From contig AP024889.1 of NCBI GenBank assembly GCA_024347015.1, positions 992,001 to 1,056,000 on the forward strand: 64,000 bases of DNA, written 5' to 3'. This document shows positions 1 through 8,895 of this stretch, piece after piece. A program made the position numbers and the translations under genes. The notes under the pieces were generated by a model that was not told the DNA's origin, searched no databases, and was given only the letters and a program-made list of their open reading frames with translations. The stretch is from Vibrio pectenicida. GTDB taxonomy: Bacteria; Pseudomonadota; Gammaproteobacteria; Enterobacterales; Vibrionaceae. Within the stretch, counting starts at the first letter, position 1, and each line of letters begins with the position of its first letter.

Positions 1-1092
1 TAAAGGCATAGGCTTTTCTCCTTTGCCAGTTCTAAACGCTTTGAGTTGCATGACGTAAGTAAGAATATGTGCAATGGCAACATAGAGCTGACTTGGTACG
101 GCTTGTTCAATGGCGGTGGTGTGATAAATAGCGCGAGTCAATGGTGGAGCATTAATGATTTCAACCTGATTATCACGTGCGACCCTTTGGATGTGCATCG
201 CGGTTTCATCAACGCCTTTAGCGACGATAAAAGGGGCATCAGATCGGCTTAAGTCATACTTTATGGCAACGGCATAATGGGTAGGGTTAGTTATCACGAC
301 ATCGGCACTTGGCACCAGTTTATCAATTTTTCTACGAGCGAATTGCTGCTGTATCTGACGAATACGCTGTTTGACCTCTGGGCGTCCCTCATTGTTTTTA
401 AACTCTTCTTTGAGTTCCTGTTTAGTCATTTTTAGTTCTTTTCCATGCTCCCACTTTTGATAAGGAATATCGATCACTCCAAATATGAGTAGAGCTAGCC
501 CCATAAGTAAAAGACCATCGAAGAGTATTTGCATGAGATTAATGACACCTTGGGTAAGAGGTAGCCTTTGCATACCAAGCAAAGGCTGAAGGTGATTACT
601 AAGGTAGGCATAAAGGACGGCGAAAATAACCAATACCTTAACGGTAGATTTTAGTAACTCGACTACTGAGCGGCTTGAAAACATGCGCTTTATTCCACTT
701 ATAGGGTCGAGCTTACTAAGCTTTGGAAAAGCGTTAGCAATTCGAAACATCCAGCCCCCTAGCACCATAGTACTAGCGAAAGTGACGATAATAATGACGA
801 TAAACAATGGAAGGAGCAAAGTAATGATCACGCCAAGACTTTGTCCTAACTGCTCGATCATTTGCATTGGATTTTCCAGGTCTTGCCTTGTTAAGGCCAT
901 ATTGAATCGAAAGATGCCGGCAATATTGTCCCAAATTACGGTTAACTGACTATGGAAATATACTGCTACTACGAGAAAAATCGCGGCAGTGGTAAATTCT
1001 TTCGCTCTAGGGACCTGACCTTGCTCACGTGCTTTTTTTATTTTTTGCGGCGAGGCTTTTTCGGTTTTGTCTTGAGAAGATGACTCGCTCAT
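1..1092 (-). CDS. flhB: Flagellar export gate/switch protein FlhB, lateral-type (3' end beyond window)
   Basis: FlhB sits in the inner membrane at the flagellar type III export gate and switches substrate specificity by self-cleavage. I translated the minus strand from the ATG at 1090-1092; 364 codons are visible before the window edge, against a usual length near 376, so only the extreme C-terminus is missing. The N-terminus is charged and Ser/Lys rich, followed by several hydrophobic membrane segments and a cytoplasmic domain. The NPTH self-cleavage motif is encoded at 277-288 and starts at residue 269, the position typical of FlhB. The start codon overlaps the fliR stop in an ATGA (1089-1092), showing translational coupling. 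Confidence 0.93.
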   Translation of the reverse strand, partial: MSESSSQDKTEKASPQKIKKAREQGQVPRAKEFTTAAIFLVVAVYFHSQLTVIWDNIAGIFRFNMALTRQDLENPMQMIEQLGQSLGVIITLLLPLFIVIIIVTFASTMVLGGWMFRIANAFPKLSKLDPISGIKRMFSSRSVVELLKSTVKVLVIFAVLYAYLSNHLQPLLGMQRLPLTQGVINLMQILFDGLLLMGLALLIFGVIDIPYQKWEHGKELKMTKQELKEEFKNNEGRPEVKQRIRQIQQQFARRKIDKLVPSADVVITNPTHYAVAIKYDLSRSDAPFIVAKGVDETAMHIQRVARDNQVEIINAPPLTRAIYHTTAIEQAVPSQLYVAIAHILTYVMQLKAFRTGKGEKPMPL

Positions 1093-1865
1093 CCGCCCCC
1101 CGTCATAAATAGGTTTAGGAAGCGCAAGGTATCGTTGACCAAAATGGTGTAGCGACTTGGAACGCCAGATATGGAAATTAAAACACTGAACAAACCTAAC
1201 AGCATGGTCATAGGAAAGCCCAGTGCGTAGACATTGAGAGATGGTGCTGCTCGGTTCATGACTCCAAAACTAATGTTGGCTAATAACATAGAAACAATTG
1301 CAGGTAGAGCAAGTGCGAGTGCAGAAGCAAACATCCAACCAAAAAGAGTGATGATGCCCTTAAGCGATGCCGACGTTAAGCCTGAACCTACAGGCCACAC
1401 AACAAAACTTTGAATGAGTATGTCGATGACGACGAGATGTCCTTCAAGAGATAAAAATAGTAAGGTACTGAAAATTAAGAATACGCGTCCAAGAATAGCA
1501 ACAGACATACCATTGACAGGGTCGTTCATAATTGCCATACCTAACCCCATTTGCATCGAAATGATTTGGCCAAGAGTAGTGAAAATACTAAATAATAAGT
1601 GAAGTATCAGGCCGAAAAATAGCCCCCAAATGGCTTGTTCGAATGCCAAAAATAACGACGTTAGTGAAAAAAGATCCACTACTGGCATAGCAGGCATGAT
1701 GGGTGCAGCGACGACAACGATAGATAGTGCTAACAGGCTGCGAAGCCAAACAGGAATGAGGGCATCACCAAAAAAAGGCATAGAAATAAAAACAGCCCCA
1801 ACCCGAAAAAATGGCCACCAAAGCTGGCCAATAATGCGAGAGATGTCTGCAAAGGTGATATCCAT
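1089..1865 (-). CDS. fliR: Flagellar export gate protein FliR, lateral-type
   Basis: FliR is part of the FliPQR export-gate core in the inner membrane. The 258-residue product is almost entirely hydrophobic with about six membrane segments, and its length is normal for FliR. It starts at the last base of the fliQ stop region (overlap at 1865) and its own stop overlaps the flhB start, so fliQ, fliR and flhB are translationally coupled. Gene order fliM-N-P-Q-R-flhB matches flagellar operons, and the linked lafK and motY genes point to a lateral rather than polar set. Confidence 0.93.
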   Translation of the reverse strand: MDITFADISRIIGQLWWPFFRVGAVFISMPFFGDALIPVWLRSLLALSIVVVAAPIMPAMPVVDLFSLTSLFLAFEQAIWGLFFGLILHLLFSIFTTLGQIISMQMGLGMAIMNDPVNGMSVAILGRVFLIFSTLLFLSLEGHLVVIDILIQSFVVWPVGSGLTSASLKGIITLFGWMFASALALALPAIVSMLLANISFGVMNRAAPSLNVYALGFPMTMLLGLFSVLISISGVPSRYTILVNDTLRFLNLFMTGGG

Positions 1866-2134
1866 TAGCCGATCATTCCCGGAATGTTGTGAAATAAATA
1901 ATCGAATAGGTCCATAATTTTACGCAGCATCCAGTGGCCGGCGAATATCACCATCAGTAAAGTAACTAACAGGCGTGGTAAAAAGCTTAGTGTTTGCTCA
2001 TTTATTTGCGTGGCAGCTTGGAAAATAGCAATACCGAGGCCAACGATTAGGCCGGGGACGACCAATACTGCGACCATTGAGATAATCAGCCATACAGCAT
2101 TGGAAAATAAAGTAACGGTCATTTCGGGCGTCAT
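1865..2134 (-). CDS. fliQ: Flagellar export gate protein FliQ, lateral-type
   Basis: An 89-residue protein with two membrane-spanning helices, the standard size and layout of FliQ. It begins with the typical MTPEMTVTLFSNAVW-like stretch and has the conserved hydrophobic VPGLIVGLGIAIFQAATQINEQTL region split only by polar turns. FliQ packs around FliP and FliR in the export gate. It lies 11 bases downstream of fliP, has a TCCTCC complement (ribosome site on the minus strand) immediately upstream at 2137-2142, and overlaps fliR. Confidence 0.93.
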   Translation of the reverse strand: MTPEMTVTLFSNAVWLIISMVAVLVVPGLIVGLGIAIFQAATQINEQTLSFLPRLLVTLLMVIFAGHWMLRKIMDLFDYLFHNIPGMIG

Positions 2135-2145
2135 TTTTCCTCCTG

Positions 2146-2904
2146 TTAACCAAAGCTGGCCGAAAGGGTGCCAACAGTCATCGCCCAGCCGTCTACTAAT
2201 ACAAATACCATTAGTTTGAAGGGTAATGATATGATAAGTGGTGACAGCATCATCATTCCCATCGCCATCAACACACTTGCCACAACGAGGTCAATGATCA
2301 GAAAAGGAATAAACAGCATGAAGCCAATTTGGAATGCTGTTTTGAGTTCACTTATTACAAAAGCTGGAAGAATAATCGCGAGCGAAATGTCTTCGATGGC
2401 AGAGTTTACGGGTTCATTAGCAATACGCAGCATTTGTTCCAATGAGTTCTGCTGTGTTTGAGCCAACATAAAGTGTCTCACAGGCTTTTCTGCTATAGAG
2501 AAAGCTTGAATTAGAGTGATCTCACCACTGTCGTAAGGTTGGAAAGCATGTTGGTAGATCTCAGTCCAAACAGGCCGCATGATCAAAAGGGAAAGTGCCA
2601 GTGCAATCCCAACCAATACCCGGTTAGGCGGGCTTTGTTGCAAGCCAAGTGCCTGACGAAGAATAGCTAATACGACTATTATTCGGGTAAAGCTAGTGGC
2701 CATTAAAATAAAGGCAGGTAGAAAGCTCAGTGCAGTCATTAACAGCAGAATTTGCAGCTTAACGCTGTATTCTTGCTGTGATGTTCCATCTGTGACAGAG
2801 AGGATAGTTAAACCTGACTCATTAGCTGCGCAAGGGAAGGCGATGAGCAGGCTTAACCAGCCAATGTATGTTATCCACCTCGCTAAGGAAGAAGATTTTT
2901 TCAT
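2146..2904 (-). CDS. fliP: Flagellar export gate protein FliP, lateral-type
   Basis: FliP forms the pentameric core of the flagellar export gate. The product has 252 residues, with an N-terminal hydrophobic segment after [10 protein letters not shown] that looks like the cleavable signal peptide usual in FliP. Characteristic motifs include [20 protein letters not shown] and the [13 protein letters not shown] region, followed by C-terminal membrane helices and the [14 protein letters not shown] stretch. It lies 13 bases after fliN in the minus-strand operon. Confidence 0.95.
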   Translation of the reverse strand: MKKSSSLARWITYIGWLSLLIAFPCAANESGLTILSVTDGTSQQEYSVKLQILLLMTALSFLPAFILMATSFTRIIVVLAILRQALGLQQSPPNRVLVGIALALSLLIMRPVWTEIYQHAFQPYDSGEITLIQAFSIAEKPVRHFMLAQTQQNSLEQMLRIANEPVNSAIEDISLAIILPAFVISELKTAFQIGFMLFIPFLIIDLVVASVLMAMGMMMLSPLIISLPFKLMVFVLVDGWAMTVGTLSASFG

Positions 2905-2917
2905 GTTTTAAAAGCCT

Positions 2918-3286
2918 TTACTGGACTGCAGAAGTAAGGGCTGAATTGACAACATCAATGAGTCTCAGACCATATTTTTCGTTGACCACTACGACTTCAG
3001 CGTGCCCCATCAACGAGCCATTTACTTTAACATCGAGTGGTTCACCATTGAGTTTGTCTAGTTCAATCACGCTCCCTTCTCCTGCTTTCATCAAGTCACC
3101 AAGCGCGATATCTTTACTGGCGACTTCTAATGTAACCGTAACAGGAATGTTCTTGAAAAAACTCAAGTCACGTTCTGGAGTGGATGGAGTAGTATCGGCT
3201 ATACCGTTTTGTGTCTCTTCGAGTTGAAAATCATCGAAGTCTAACTCTTCAGCGTTAAAAGCTGGGATCTCAGTTGACTCATTCAT
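2918..3286 (-). CDS. fliN: Flagellar motor switch protein FliN, lateral-type
   Basis: FliN forms the lower cytoplasmic C-ring together with FliM. The 122-residue product has an acidic, variable N-terminus (about residues 1-40) and a C-terminal SpoA domain. Recognisable SpoA elements are the IPVTVTLEVASKDIALGDLM stretch and the GSVIELDKL and VNEKYGLRLIDV motifs. The ATG overlaps the fliM stop (ATGA, 3283-3286), indicating translational coupling. Confidence 0.93.
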   Translation of the reverse strand: MNESTEIPAFNAEELDFDDFQLEETQNGIADTTPSTPERDLSFFKNIPVTVTLEVASKDIALGDLMKAGEGSVIELDKLNGEPLDVKVNGSLMGHAEVVVVNEKYGLRLIDVVNSALTSAVQ

Positions 3287-4101
3287 TGAAAAGATTCCTT
3301 ATCATGGTTAAGAATTAAAACAAGTTGACCATCATTGTCTGCGACTGTGCCGTTGAATAAATGTTGCTGGCCGATACTGACAGGAACAGAAGACAGCAAT
3401 TCAACAGGTAATATATCGTTGGTTTGTAATGCCAGTAGTTCACTTAGAGGTATGTCTTTTTGACAAAGTAAAACTTTGAGATTGACGCGGGTGGACTCTA
3501 AAGATTGCTTGAAGGAGTGGTACATAGATTCTTGGGGTTGAAGATCTAATTCTTGCGTCAAGGTCTCGACCAGCAATTCATCAAGCTTAACGTGAATCAT
3601 GCCTTGGTGATCTTCAAAGTCGACATGTATGCTGGCATAAAGCCCTGTCCCTTGAGCCAGTTCAAAATCACAGCGGGCCCACATGTCTGCTGGTGCTAGC
3701 CAACTGGCGATGATACTACCAATTTTTTCTTGTAGCCGTAGATCGCTACTGCTTAGTTCATTACTGCTTCTTGCAACTTTTGCAGCATAAAAACTATCGG
3801 CAAGTCGAATTAGTGTTGTGCTGTCGATGTAGGTAAATATTCGTCCCCCTGTTTGGTGTTGAAAAGTGCTTATTAATGACTTTTCCATTTCATTGGCAGT
3901 GAAGGTGTGAAGTGAAACTATATTTATATTACTTTTGATATTATGAGATTTTAACCAATTCTGAAGCTCATAAGTTAAAACATTGCATGAGTTTGATATT
4001 AAGTTATCAAGCTTATCCCTAATAATGTTAATAGGCTTTCCCAGAGATTCAATACCTAAAGTTTGAAAATCAGTAATAGATTTTTGTCTTAATCTTTCCA
4101 T
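3283..4101 (-). CDS. fliM: Flagellar motor switch protein FliM, lateral-type, lacking the CheY-binding N-terminus
   Basis: FliM links the MS-ring/FliG to FliN in the C-ring. The product has 272 residues, short compared with about 330-350 for polar FliM. A CheC-like middle region and a C-terminal SpoA domain (about residues 195-270, including DIPLSELLALQTNDILPVEL) are visible. The usual N-terminal peptide of the LSQ-EIDALL type, which binds phospho-CheY, is absent: the protein starts MERLRQKSITDFQTLGIESL. It is the first gene of the leftward operon, divergent from motY across 426 bases. No strong ribosome site is evident upstream. Confidence 0.85.
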   Translation of the reverse strand: MERLRQKSITDFQTLGIESLGKPINIIRDKLDNLISNSCNVLTYELQNWLKSHNIKSNINIVSLHTFTANEMEKSLISTFQHQTGGRIFTYIDSTTLIRLADSFYAAKVARSSNELSSSDLRLQEKIGSIIASWLAPADMWARCDFELAQGTGLYASIHVDFEDHQGMIHVKLDELLVETLTQELDLQPQESMYHSFKQSLESTRVNLKVLLCQKDIPLSELLALQTNDILPVELLSSVPVSIGQQHLFNGTVADNDGQLVLILNHDKESFQ

Positions 4102-4527
4102 TTATATTTTACCATGTTCTGACAAAGTGATTTTATAATTTTCTACATCAACTCATACCAGTCTACATAGATTTTTTCGTTGTAAATAAGTCTTGTTTAT
4201 AAAATTTGTGACTTTACTCCATATGTTGATTTTAATTCCTTATCCACATCTTCTCATTAAAAATAAAAAAGGTTAGTTTGCAATACATGCAAGTGGTGAA
4301 TGTCTAGGTTGGCGTGTTATTGCATATGAATTAATTCTATACAGTTGGTTTTAAAGTGATTTTATTGATTTTTACATAATGTTTGCATTATGGTCGCCTT
4401 GAAAAGGTTGAATGGTTAAACCATTAATATTTTGAGGTTAAACTCTTCGATGAATACCATTTTAAGTATGAAGTAACTTTCAATGGATAACTATCTTAAT
4501 AATTTAAATTGGCTCTGAAATAAAGTT
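4102..4527. other. Divergent intergenic region between fliM and motY
   Basis: This 426-base AT-rich region must hold the promoters of both flagellar operons. It contains one exact DnaA-type nonamer TTATCCACA at 4240-4248. A GG/GC pair resembling a sigma54 promoter occurs at 4309-4324, but the spacing is one base short, so I do not call it. No open frame or repeat of note was seen. Confidence 0.4.
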
Positions 4528-5439
4528 ATGAATATCAAAATTAAGAAAAAATATTTATTACTTATTATCTTCTATTGTTCATCGGCTATGGCTAAATTTG
4601 AATATGAAGTTCCAATGGATAAAGTAAATTGGATGTATAAGGGAAGTAGCCTAAAATGCAGTTTGTTTTTTAATAATTCTTCCTATGGGAAGTTTATCTT
4701 CCGTTCTGAAGAAGTAGGAAAAATTAATTTTAAAATTGATTTAGTAGAAAATAATGATCGCTGGAAATATGGTCAATTATATAGCACCCCTGAGCCATGG
4801 AGTAACAATAATAAGTCTAAGGGGGTAGGGCATCATGTGCCAATTAAAAATGGTCACTTTACATTCAGTAATGATATAAGTGGTTTGCTGGATAAAATAA
4901 TACAAGGTAACTGGATCAAACTCAGCTTAAGCGGAAATCAAACTTCCGAGCTTCAATCTCTTCTTCTACCCACTATCCGTATTCAACGGCCCCTTGTGCA
5001 ATTTCGCAATTGCCTATCCTATCTTCCCCAAATGCCCTACTCGACAGCTAGAAATATTACATTCACGTTTGACCAAGGTGAGCGCACTTTAAACAGAGCA
5101 CACAAACAAACCTTGAATGCTCTCTCCACTTATTTGCATGCTGATAATAACATCTCGCATATTCTCATCGATGGTTACAGCGACAATATCGGTTCTGATT
5201 TAAGTAATTTAGCGCTTTCTAAGCAGAGAGCAGACGAGATAGCTAAAGGGCTTATAGATAAAGATATATCCAAGGAAAAGATACAAGTACGCTCACATGG
5301 TTCACGCTATCCAATGGTGAGTAATGAGACCATTGAAGGACGAGCGAAAAATCGTCGTGTAACCATCAGGTTAGTTAAAAACGATGAAAAGATAGTTCCC
5401 CAAAAAACTCAAACAATTAACGACATGGAAGAGGCTTAA
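4528..5439 (+). CDS. motY: MotY-like flagellar T-ring protein, lateral-type
   Basis: MotY is a periplasmic protein that forms the T-ring around the Vibrio basal body and helps anchor stators to peptidoglycan. The 303-residue product has a signal peptide (charged MNIKIKKKYLLLIIF start, probable cleavage after SAMA near residue 22). An N-terminal MotY domain is followed by a C-terminal OmpA-like peptidoglycan-binding domain (about 175-285) with the motifs ILIDGYSDNIGSD, LSKQRADEI and EGRAKNRRVTI. A stretch of Lys/Gln-rich residues ends the protein. It is the first gene of the rightward operon and lies 2 bases before lafK, as in the lateral cluster of V. parahaemolyticus (recalled). Confidence 0.88.
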   Translation: MNIKIKKKYLLLIIFYCSSAMAKFEYEVPMDKVNWMYKGSSLKCSLFFNNSSYGKFIFRSEEVGKINFKIDLVENNDRWKYGQLYSTPEPWSNNNKSKGVGHHVPIKNGHFTFSNDISGLLDKIIQGNWIKLSLSGNQTSELQSLLLPTIRIQRPLVQFRNCLSYLPQMPYSTARNITFTFDQGERTLNRAHKQTLNALSTYLHADNNISHILIDGYSDNIGSDLSNLALSKQRADEIAKGLIDKDISKEKIQVRSHGSRYPMVSNETIEGRAKNRRVTIRLVKNDEKIVPQKTQTINDMEEA

Positions 5440-5441
5440 AA

Positions 5442-6773
5442 ATGACAAAGACACGTATTTTGTTAGTCGAGCCCAAGGATGAATTTGCCCACCCCATCAT
5501 TAAAGTACTTGAACAGTCTGGATACCGAGTAACACACGTTCGTACGGGTCGAAGTGCGCTGCTTGAAGCGAGTACTCCTATTACTCTAGTCAGTTCAGAT
5601 TTGCCTGATATGTGTGTGCGAGAATTTGTTCATTGCCACAATAAAAAAGCAGAGGCTGGCGTGGCTATTGCGATTGTTGAGCAGAACCAAGGTGTGCTCG
5701 CTGCAGAAACTATGAAAGCAGGGGCGACAGATTATTTATTGAGACCGTTTGAAAGCCGTCAGCTAGTGAGTTTACTTCGCCGCGTTGAGGTCGTTGGTAA
5801 GCCGATAGCAAATCTTGTAGCTAATTCATGGCGAAGCAAACAAGTCCTTCAACTAGCCCATCGAGCCGCTTGTACTAAAGCCAGCGTTTTAATTACGGGA
5901 GAATCGGGGACTGGGAAAGAAGTTCTAGCCAGATATGTTCATCAGCATTCTCCTAGAGCGAGTGGACCTTTTGTAGCAGTCAATTGTGCAGCTATTCCAG
6001 AATCTATGCTTGAGGCGGTGTTATTCGGGCATGTGAAGGGGGCATTTACTGGAGCGACTCATTCTCAAAGTGGTAAGTTTGAAGAAGCCGAACAAGGAAC
6101 GATTTTCCTTGATGAAATTGGAGAAATGTCACCTTCCGTACAAGCAAAATTATTACGGGTGCTTCAAGAACGAGAAGTGGAACGTGTTGGTAGCCATAAA
6201 GCGGTTCAACTGGATATTCGAGTGATTGCAGCGACCAATAAAGATTTGCGCCAAGAAGTCAAAAATGGTCATTTTCGTGAAGATCTTTACTACCGATTAG
6301 ATGTTTTACCTTTGCACTGGCCACCACTTCGTGAACGCAGTGAAGATATTTTGCCTATCAGTCATTTCTTTATTTCCAAGTACCAAGACGGTAGTCAATG
6401 CCACCTTTCCCATGATGCAACTGCAGCGCTCAGTCAGTATCACTGGCCTGGCAATATACGTGAATTAGAAAACGTGATACAGCGAGCCCTAGTTATGCGT
6501 CATGGTGATTATATAACCGCACATGATCTGATGTTACCGGTTGAATTGCTAAATTCTGATCATGATGTCGCTCCTTCGAAAAGCATGGGGCATGTCGAAA
6601 TTAAGAAGCAAGCCGAGTACCAATATATTCTCGAACAACTTCGTCACTATGGTGGTAACCGCACCAAAACTGCTAATGCACTTGGTGTTACTACGCGTGC
6701 ATTGCGTTACAAATTAGCAGCAATGCGTGAACAAGGTATTGATCTACAGTCAGCCCTTGGCTCGGCTGCTTAA
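5442..6773 (+). CDS. lafK: LafK-like sigma54-dependent transcription activator of lateral flagella
   Basis: LafK activates sigma54 promoters of lateral flagellar operons. The 443-residue product has an N-terminal receiver-like domain (1-115), an AAA+ domain with Walker A GESGTGKE (153-160), the sigma54-contacting GAFTGA motif (200-205) and the Walker B FLDEIGEM, and a C-terminal Fis-type helix-turn-helix (about 400-435, GGNRTKTANALGVTTRALRY). The receiver looks inactive: the position of the phospho-acceptor Asp is Ser51, the usual Lys is Arg101, and the acidic pocket reads VEPKD. It therefore probably works independently of phosphorylation. The downstream fliE ribosome site AGGAGG begins right after its stop. 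Confidence 0.88.
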   Translation: MTKTRILLVEPKDEFAHPIIKVLEQSGYRVTHVRTGRSALLEASTPITLVSSDLPDMCVREFVHCHNKKAEAGVAIAIVEQNQGVLAAETMKAGATDYLLRPFESRQLVSLLRRVEVVGKPIANLVANSWRSKQVLQLAHRAACTKASVLITGESGTGKEVLARYVHQHSPRASGPFVAVNCAAIPESMLEAVLFGHVKGAFTGATHSQSGKFEEAEQGTIFLDEIGEMSPSVQAKLLRVLQEREVERVGSHKAVQLDIRVIAATNKDLRQEVKNGHFREDLYYRLDVLPLHWPPLRERSEDILPISHFFISKYQDGSQCHLSHDATAALSQYHWPGNIRELENVIQRALVMRHGDYITAHDLMLPVELLNSDHDVAPSKSMGHVEIKKQAEYQYILEQLRHYGGNRTKTANALGVTTRALRYKLAAMREQGIDLQSALGSAA

Positions 6774-6786
6774 AGGAGGAAAAATA

Positions 6787-7143
6787 ATGGCAAGTAATTC
6801 TATCCACACTGCGGTAAGCGCAGAGCAGATGATGTTATCTAAAATGGAAGCAATGCAATTTGTTGTTCAGCCCGAACTTATTGTTTCGGCCAATCCTTTA
6901 GATACACAAAACATCACATCATCTCTATCTTTTTCTGATGCAATGACGAATGTTTTTGATGCAGTAAATCAGTACCAATCAGCTGCCAGTAAAAAAATGA
7001 CCGCTGTCGAAACAGGTCAGAGTGATGACCTAGTCGGCGCGATGATAGCCAGTCAGAAGGCTAGTTTGTCTTTCGATGCCTTGATGCAAGTTCGCAACAA
7101 GGTGGTGACCTCATTTGAAGACATCATGAAGATGCCGGTGTAG
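6787..7143 (+). CDS. fliE: Flagellar hook-basal body protein FliE, lateral-type
   Basis: FliE joins the MS-ring to the rod and is the first export substrate. The start at 6787 is chosen because a strong AGGAGG lies 7 bases upstream (at 6774-6779) and the predicted 118 residues fit the family. The C-terminal half carries the FliE signature: SFSDAMTNVFDAVNQYQSAA followed by ETGQSDDLVGAMIASQKASL and VRNKVVTSFEDIMKMPV. It is followed after 3 bases by fliF. Confidence 0.9.
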   Translation: MASNSIHTAVSAEQMMLSKMEAMQFVVQPELIVSANPLDTQNITSSLSFSDAMTNVFDAVNQYQSAASKKMTAVETGQSDDLVGAMIASQKASLSFDALMQVRNKVVTSFEDIMKMPV

Positions 7144-7146
7144 CCC

Positions 7147-8895
7147 ATGTCAGAATTAACCACACAAGTTGCTGGTGGCGCAGCGTTAAATGCCACGAGT
7201 ACAGAGGTGTCGCCTCAGAGAGCGATACAAGATTTTACCGATAAACTTAAACAGCTTTGGTCAAATAGTCAGAGAAATTTGGTCTTATCTGCGGTTTTAG
7301 CTGCGATTGTTGCAGCGATAATTGTGGTGGCTCTATGGAGTTCGACCCAAAGTTATCGACCTCTATACAGTCAGCAAGAGAGGTTTGATACTGGTGAAAT
7401 TATCTCTGTCCTCGAGTCTGAGGGAATTAATTATCGGTTACAAGAACAAAATGGCCAAGTATTGGTGCCTGAAGGTGGAGTAGCAAGGATCAGAATGCTT
7501 CTAGCTGCAAAAGGCGTTAAAGCCAAATTGCCGACAGGACTTGACTCGTTACAAGAAGATAGCTCACTGGGTACCAGCCAATTTATGGAGACCGCGAGGT
7601 ATCGTCACGGATTAGAAGGGGAATTGGTTCGCACTATTATATCTCTCAATGCAGTAGCTAATGCTCGCGTTCACCTTGCAATACCTCGCCAAACTCTATT
7701 TGTTAGGCAAAACAGTGAAGCCCCTTCAGCTTCTGTGATGTTGGAACTAAAACCAGGTGAAGATCTTAAACCAGAGCAGGTTGAGGCCATTATTAACTTG
7801 GTAGTCGGTAGTGTCACAGCCATGAAGCCAGAGCAAGTATCTGTGATTGATCAATATGGACGTTTGCTAAGTGCTGATGTGGGCTCTGCCCAAGCGGGGA
7901 AAGTAAATGCCAAGTATTTAGAATATCAACGTAATGTTGAGAAACAAATTATTCAACGTGCATCAGATATGCTGACGCCTATCCTTGGACCAAGCAACTT
8001 TCGAGTGCAAGTTGCAGCGGATATGGATTTTAGCCAGGTCGAGGAAACACAGGAGGTTCTCGACAATACTCCTATTGTGCGTAATGAGCATACCATTACC
8101 AACAGCTCGGTTGACCAGATTGCTTTAGGTGTACCAGGCACCTTGAGTAATCAACCTCCAGTAACAGGTGAGTCGCCAACCAATGATAGCCAGAATACTA
8201 ACGCACGCTCGGAGGTCAACCGTCAGTATGCAGTAGGAAGTAGCGTTCGTCGCACACAGTATCAACAAGGTCAAATTACCAAGCTAAGTGTATCGGTTTT
8301 GCTCAACCAAGCAGTTGCACCAAACGGACAAGCGTGGACCGATGAGGAGAAAGCGCAGATCTCTAGCATGGTCACTGATGCTATTGGTATTAGTGTCGCG
8401 CGAGGCGATAGTATCAGCTTAATGAGCTTTGGTTTTACACCTTTAACGATTGAAGCGCCGCCTAGTATCCCTTGGTGGCAAGATCCTACGGTTCAGCAGC
8501 CGATGCGATATGTGATTGGTGGTATGTTAGGAATGGCGATGATTTTCTTTGTCCTGCGTCCTTTGATTCTTCATTTAACAGGAGCCGACCTTAACTCACA
8601 AGAGCTGGAGTTTGCTGATCCTCAGCAAGACACAATATTTGATGACATACAAACACGAGAAGAAAGAGAAAGAGAAGAAGTGCTCAATCGAAAACTATCA
8701 GAAAAAGGGATTTCCGTATCGTCTGGGCTTGATATGGGACACGATATGTTACCTCCAGCAGGTTCACCATTAGAAATTCAGCTCAAACATTTGCAGCTTA
8801 TCGCTAATGAAGAACCGGAACGAGTCGCTGAAGTACTAAAACAATGGGTGAATGTAAATGAACACAGCAGAATTAAAGCAAAAGCCAATGCTTAG
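7147..8895 (+). CDS. fliF: Flagellar MS-ring protein FliF, lateral-type
   Basis: FliF builds the membrane-embedded MS-ring on which the motor assembles. The 582-residue protein has a first membrane helix near residues 45-65 (LVLSAVLAAIVAAIIVVAL), ring-building motifs in the periplasmic part including YRPLYS and LVPEGGVARIRMLLAAKG, a proline/asparagine-rich linker near 335-360, a second membrane helix near 455-475 and a charged cytoplasmic tail that contacts FliG. Its last 38 bases overlap fliG, so fliF and fliG are probably coupled. Confidence 0.95.
   Translation: MSELTTQVAGGAALNATSTEVSPQRAIQDFTDKLKQLWSNSQRNLVLSAVLAAIVAAIIVVALWSSTQSYRPLYSQQERFDTGEIISVLESEGINYRLQEQNGQVLVPEGGVARIRMLLAAKGVKAKLPTGLDSLQEDSSLGTSQFMETARYRHGLEGELVRTIISLNAVANARVHLAIPRQTLFVRQNSEAPSASVMLELKPGEDLKPEQVEAIINLVVGSVTAMKPEQVSVIDQYGRLLSADVGSAQAGKVNAKYLEYQRNVEKQIIQRASDMLTPILGPSNFRVQVAADMDFSQVEETQEVLDNTPIVRNEHTITNSSVDQIALGVPGTLSNQPPVTGESPTNDSQNTNARSEVNRQYAVGSSVRRTQYQQGQITKLSVSVLLNQAVAPNGQAWTDEEKAQISSMVTDAIGISVARGDSISLMSFGFTPLTIEAPPSIPWWQDPTVQQPMRYVIGGMLGMAMIFFVLRPLILHLTGADLNSQELEFADPQQDTIFDDIQTREEREREEVLNRKLSEKGISVSSGLDMGHDMLPPAGSPLEIQLKHLQLIANEEPERVAEVLKQWVNVNEHSRIKAKANA

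Noticed and set aside
4309..4324. Sigma54-like GG/GC pair upstream of motY
   Set aside because: Only 9 bases lie between GG and GC instead of 10, so it is unlikely to function.
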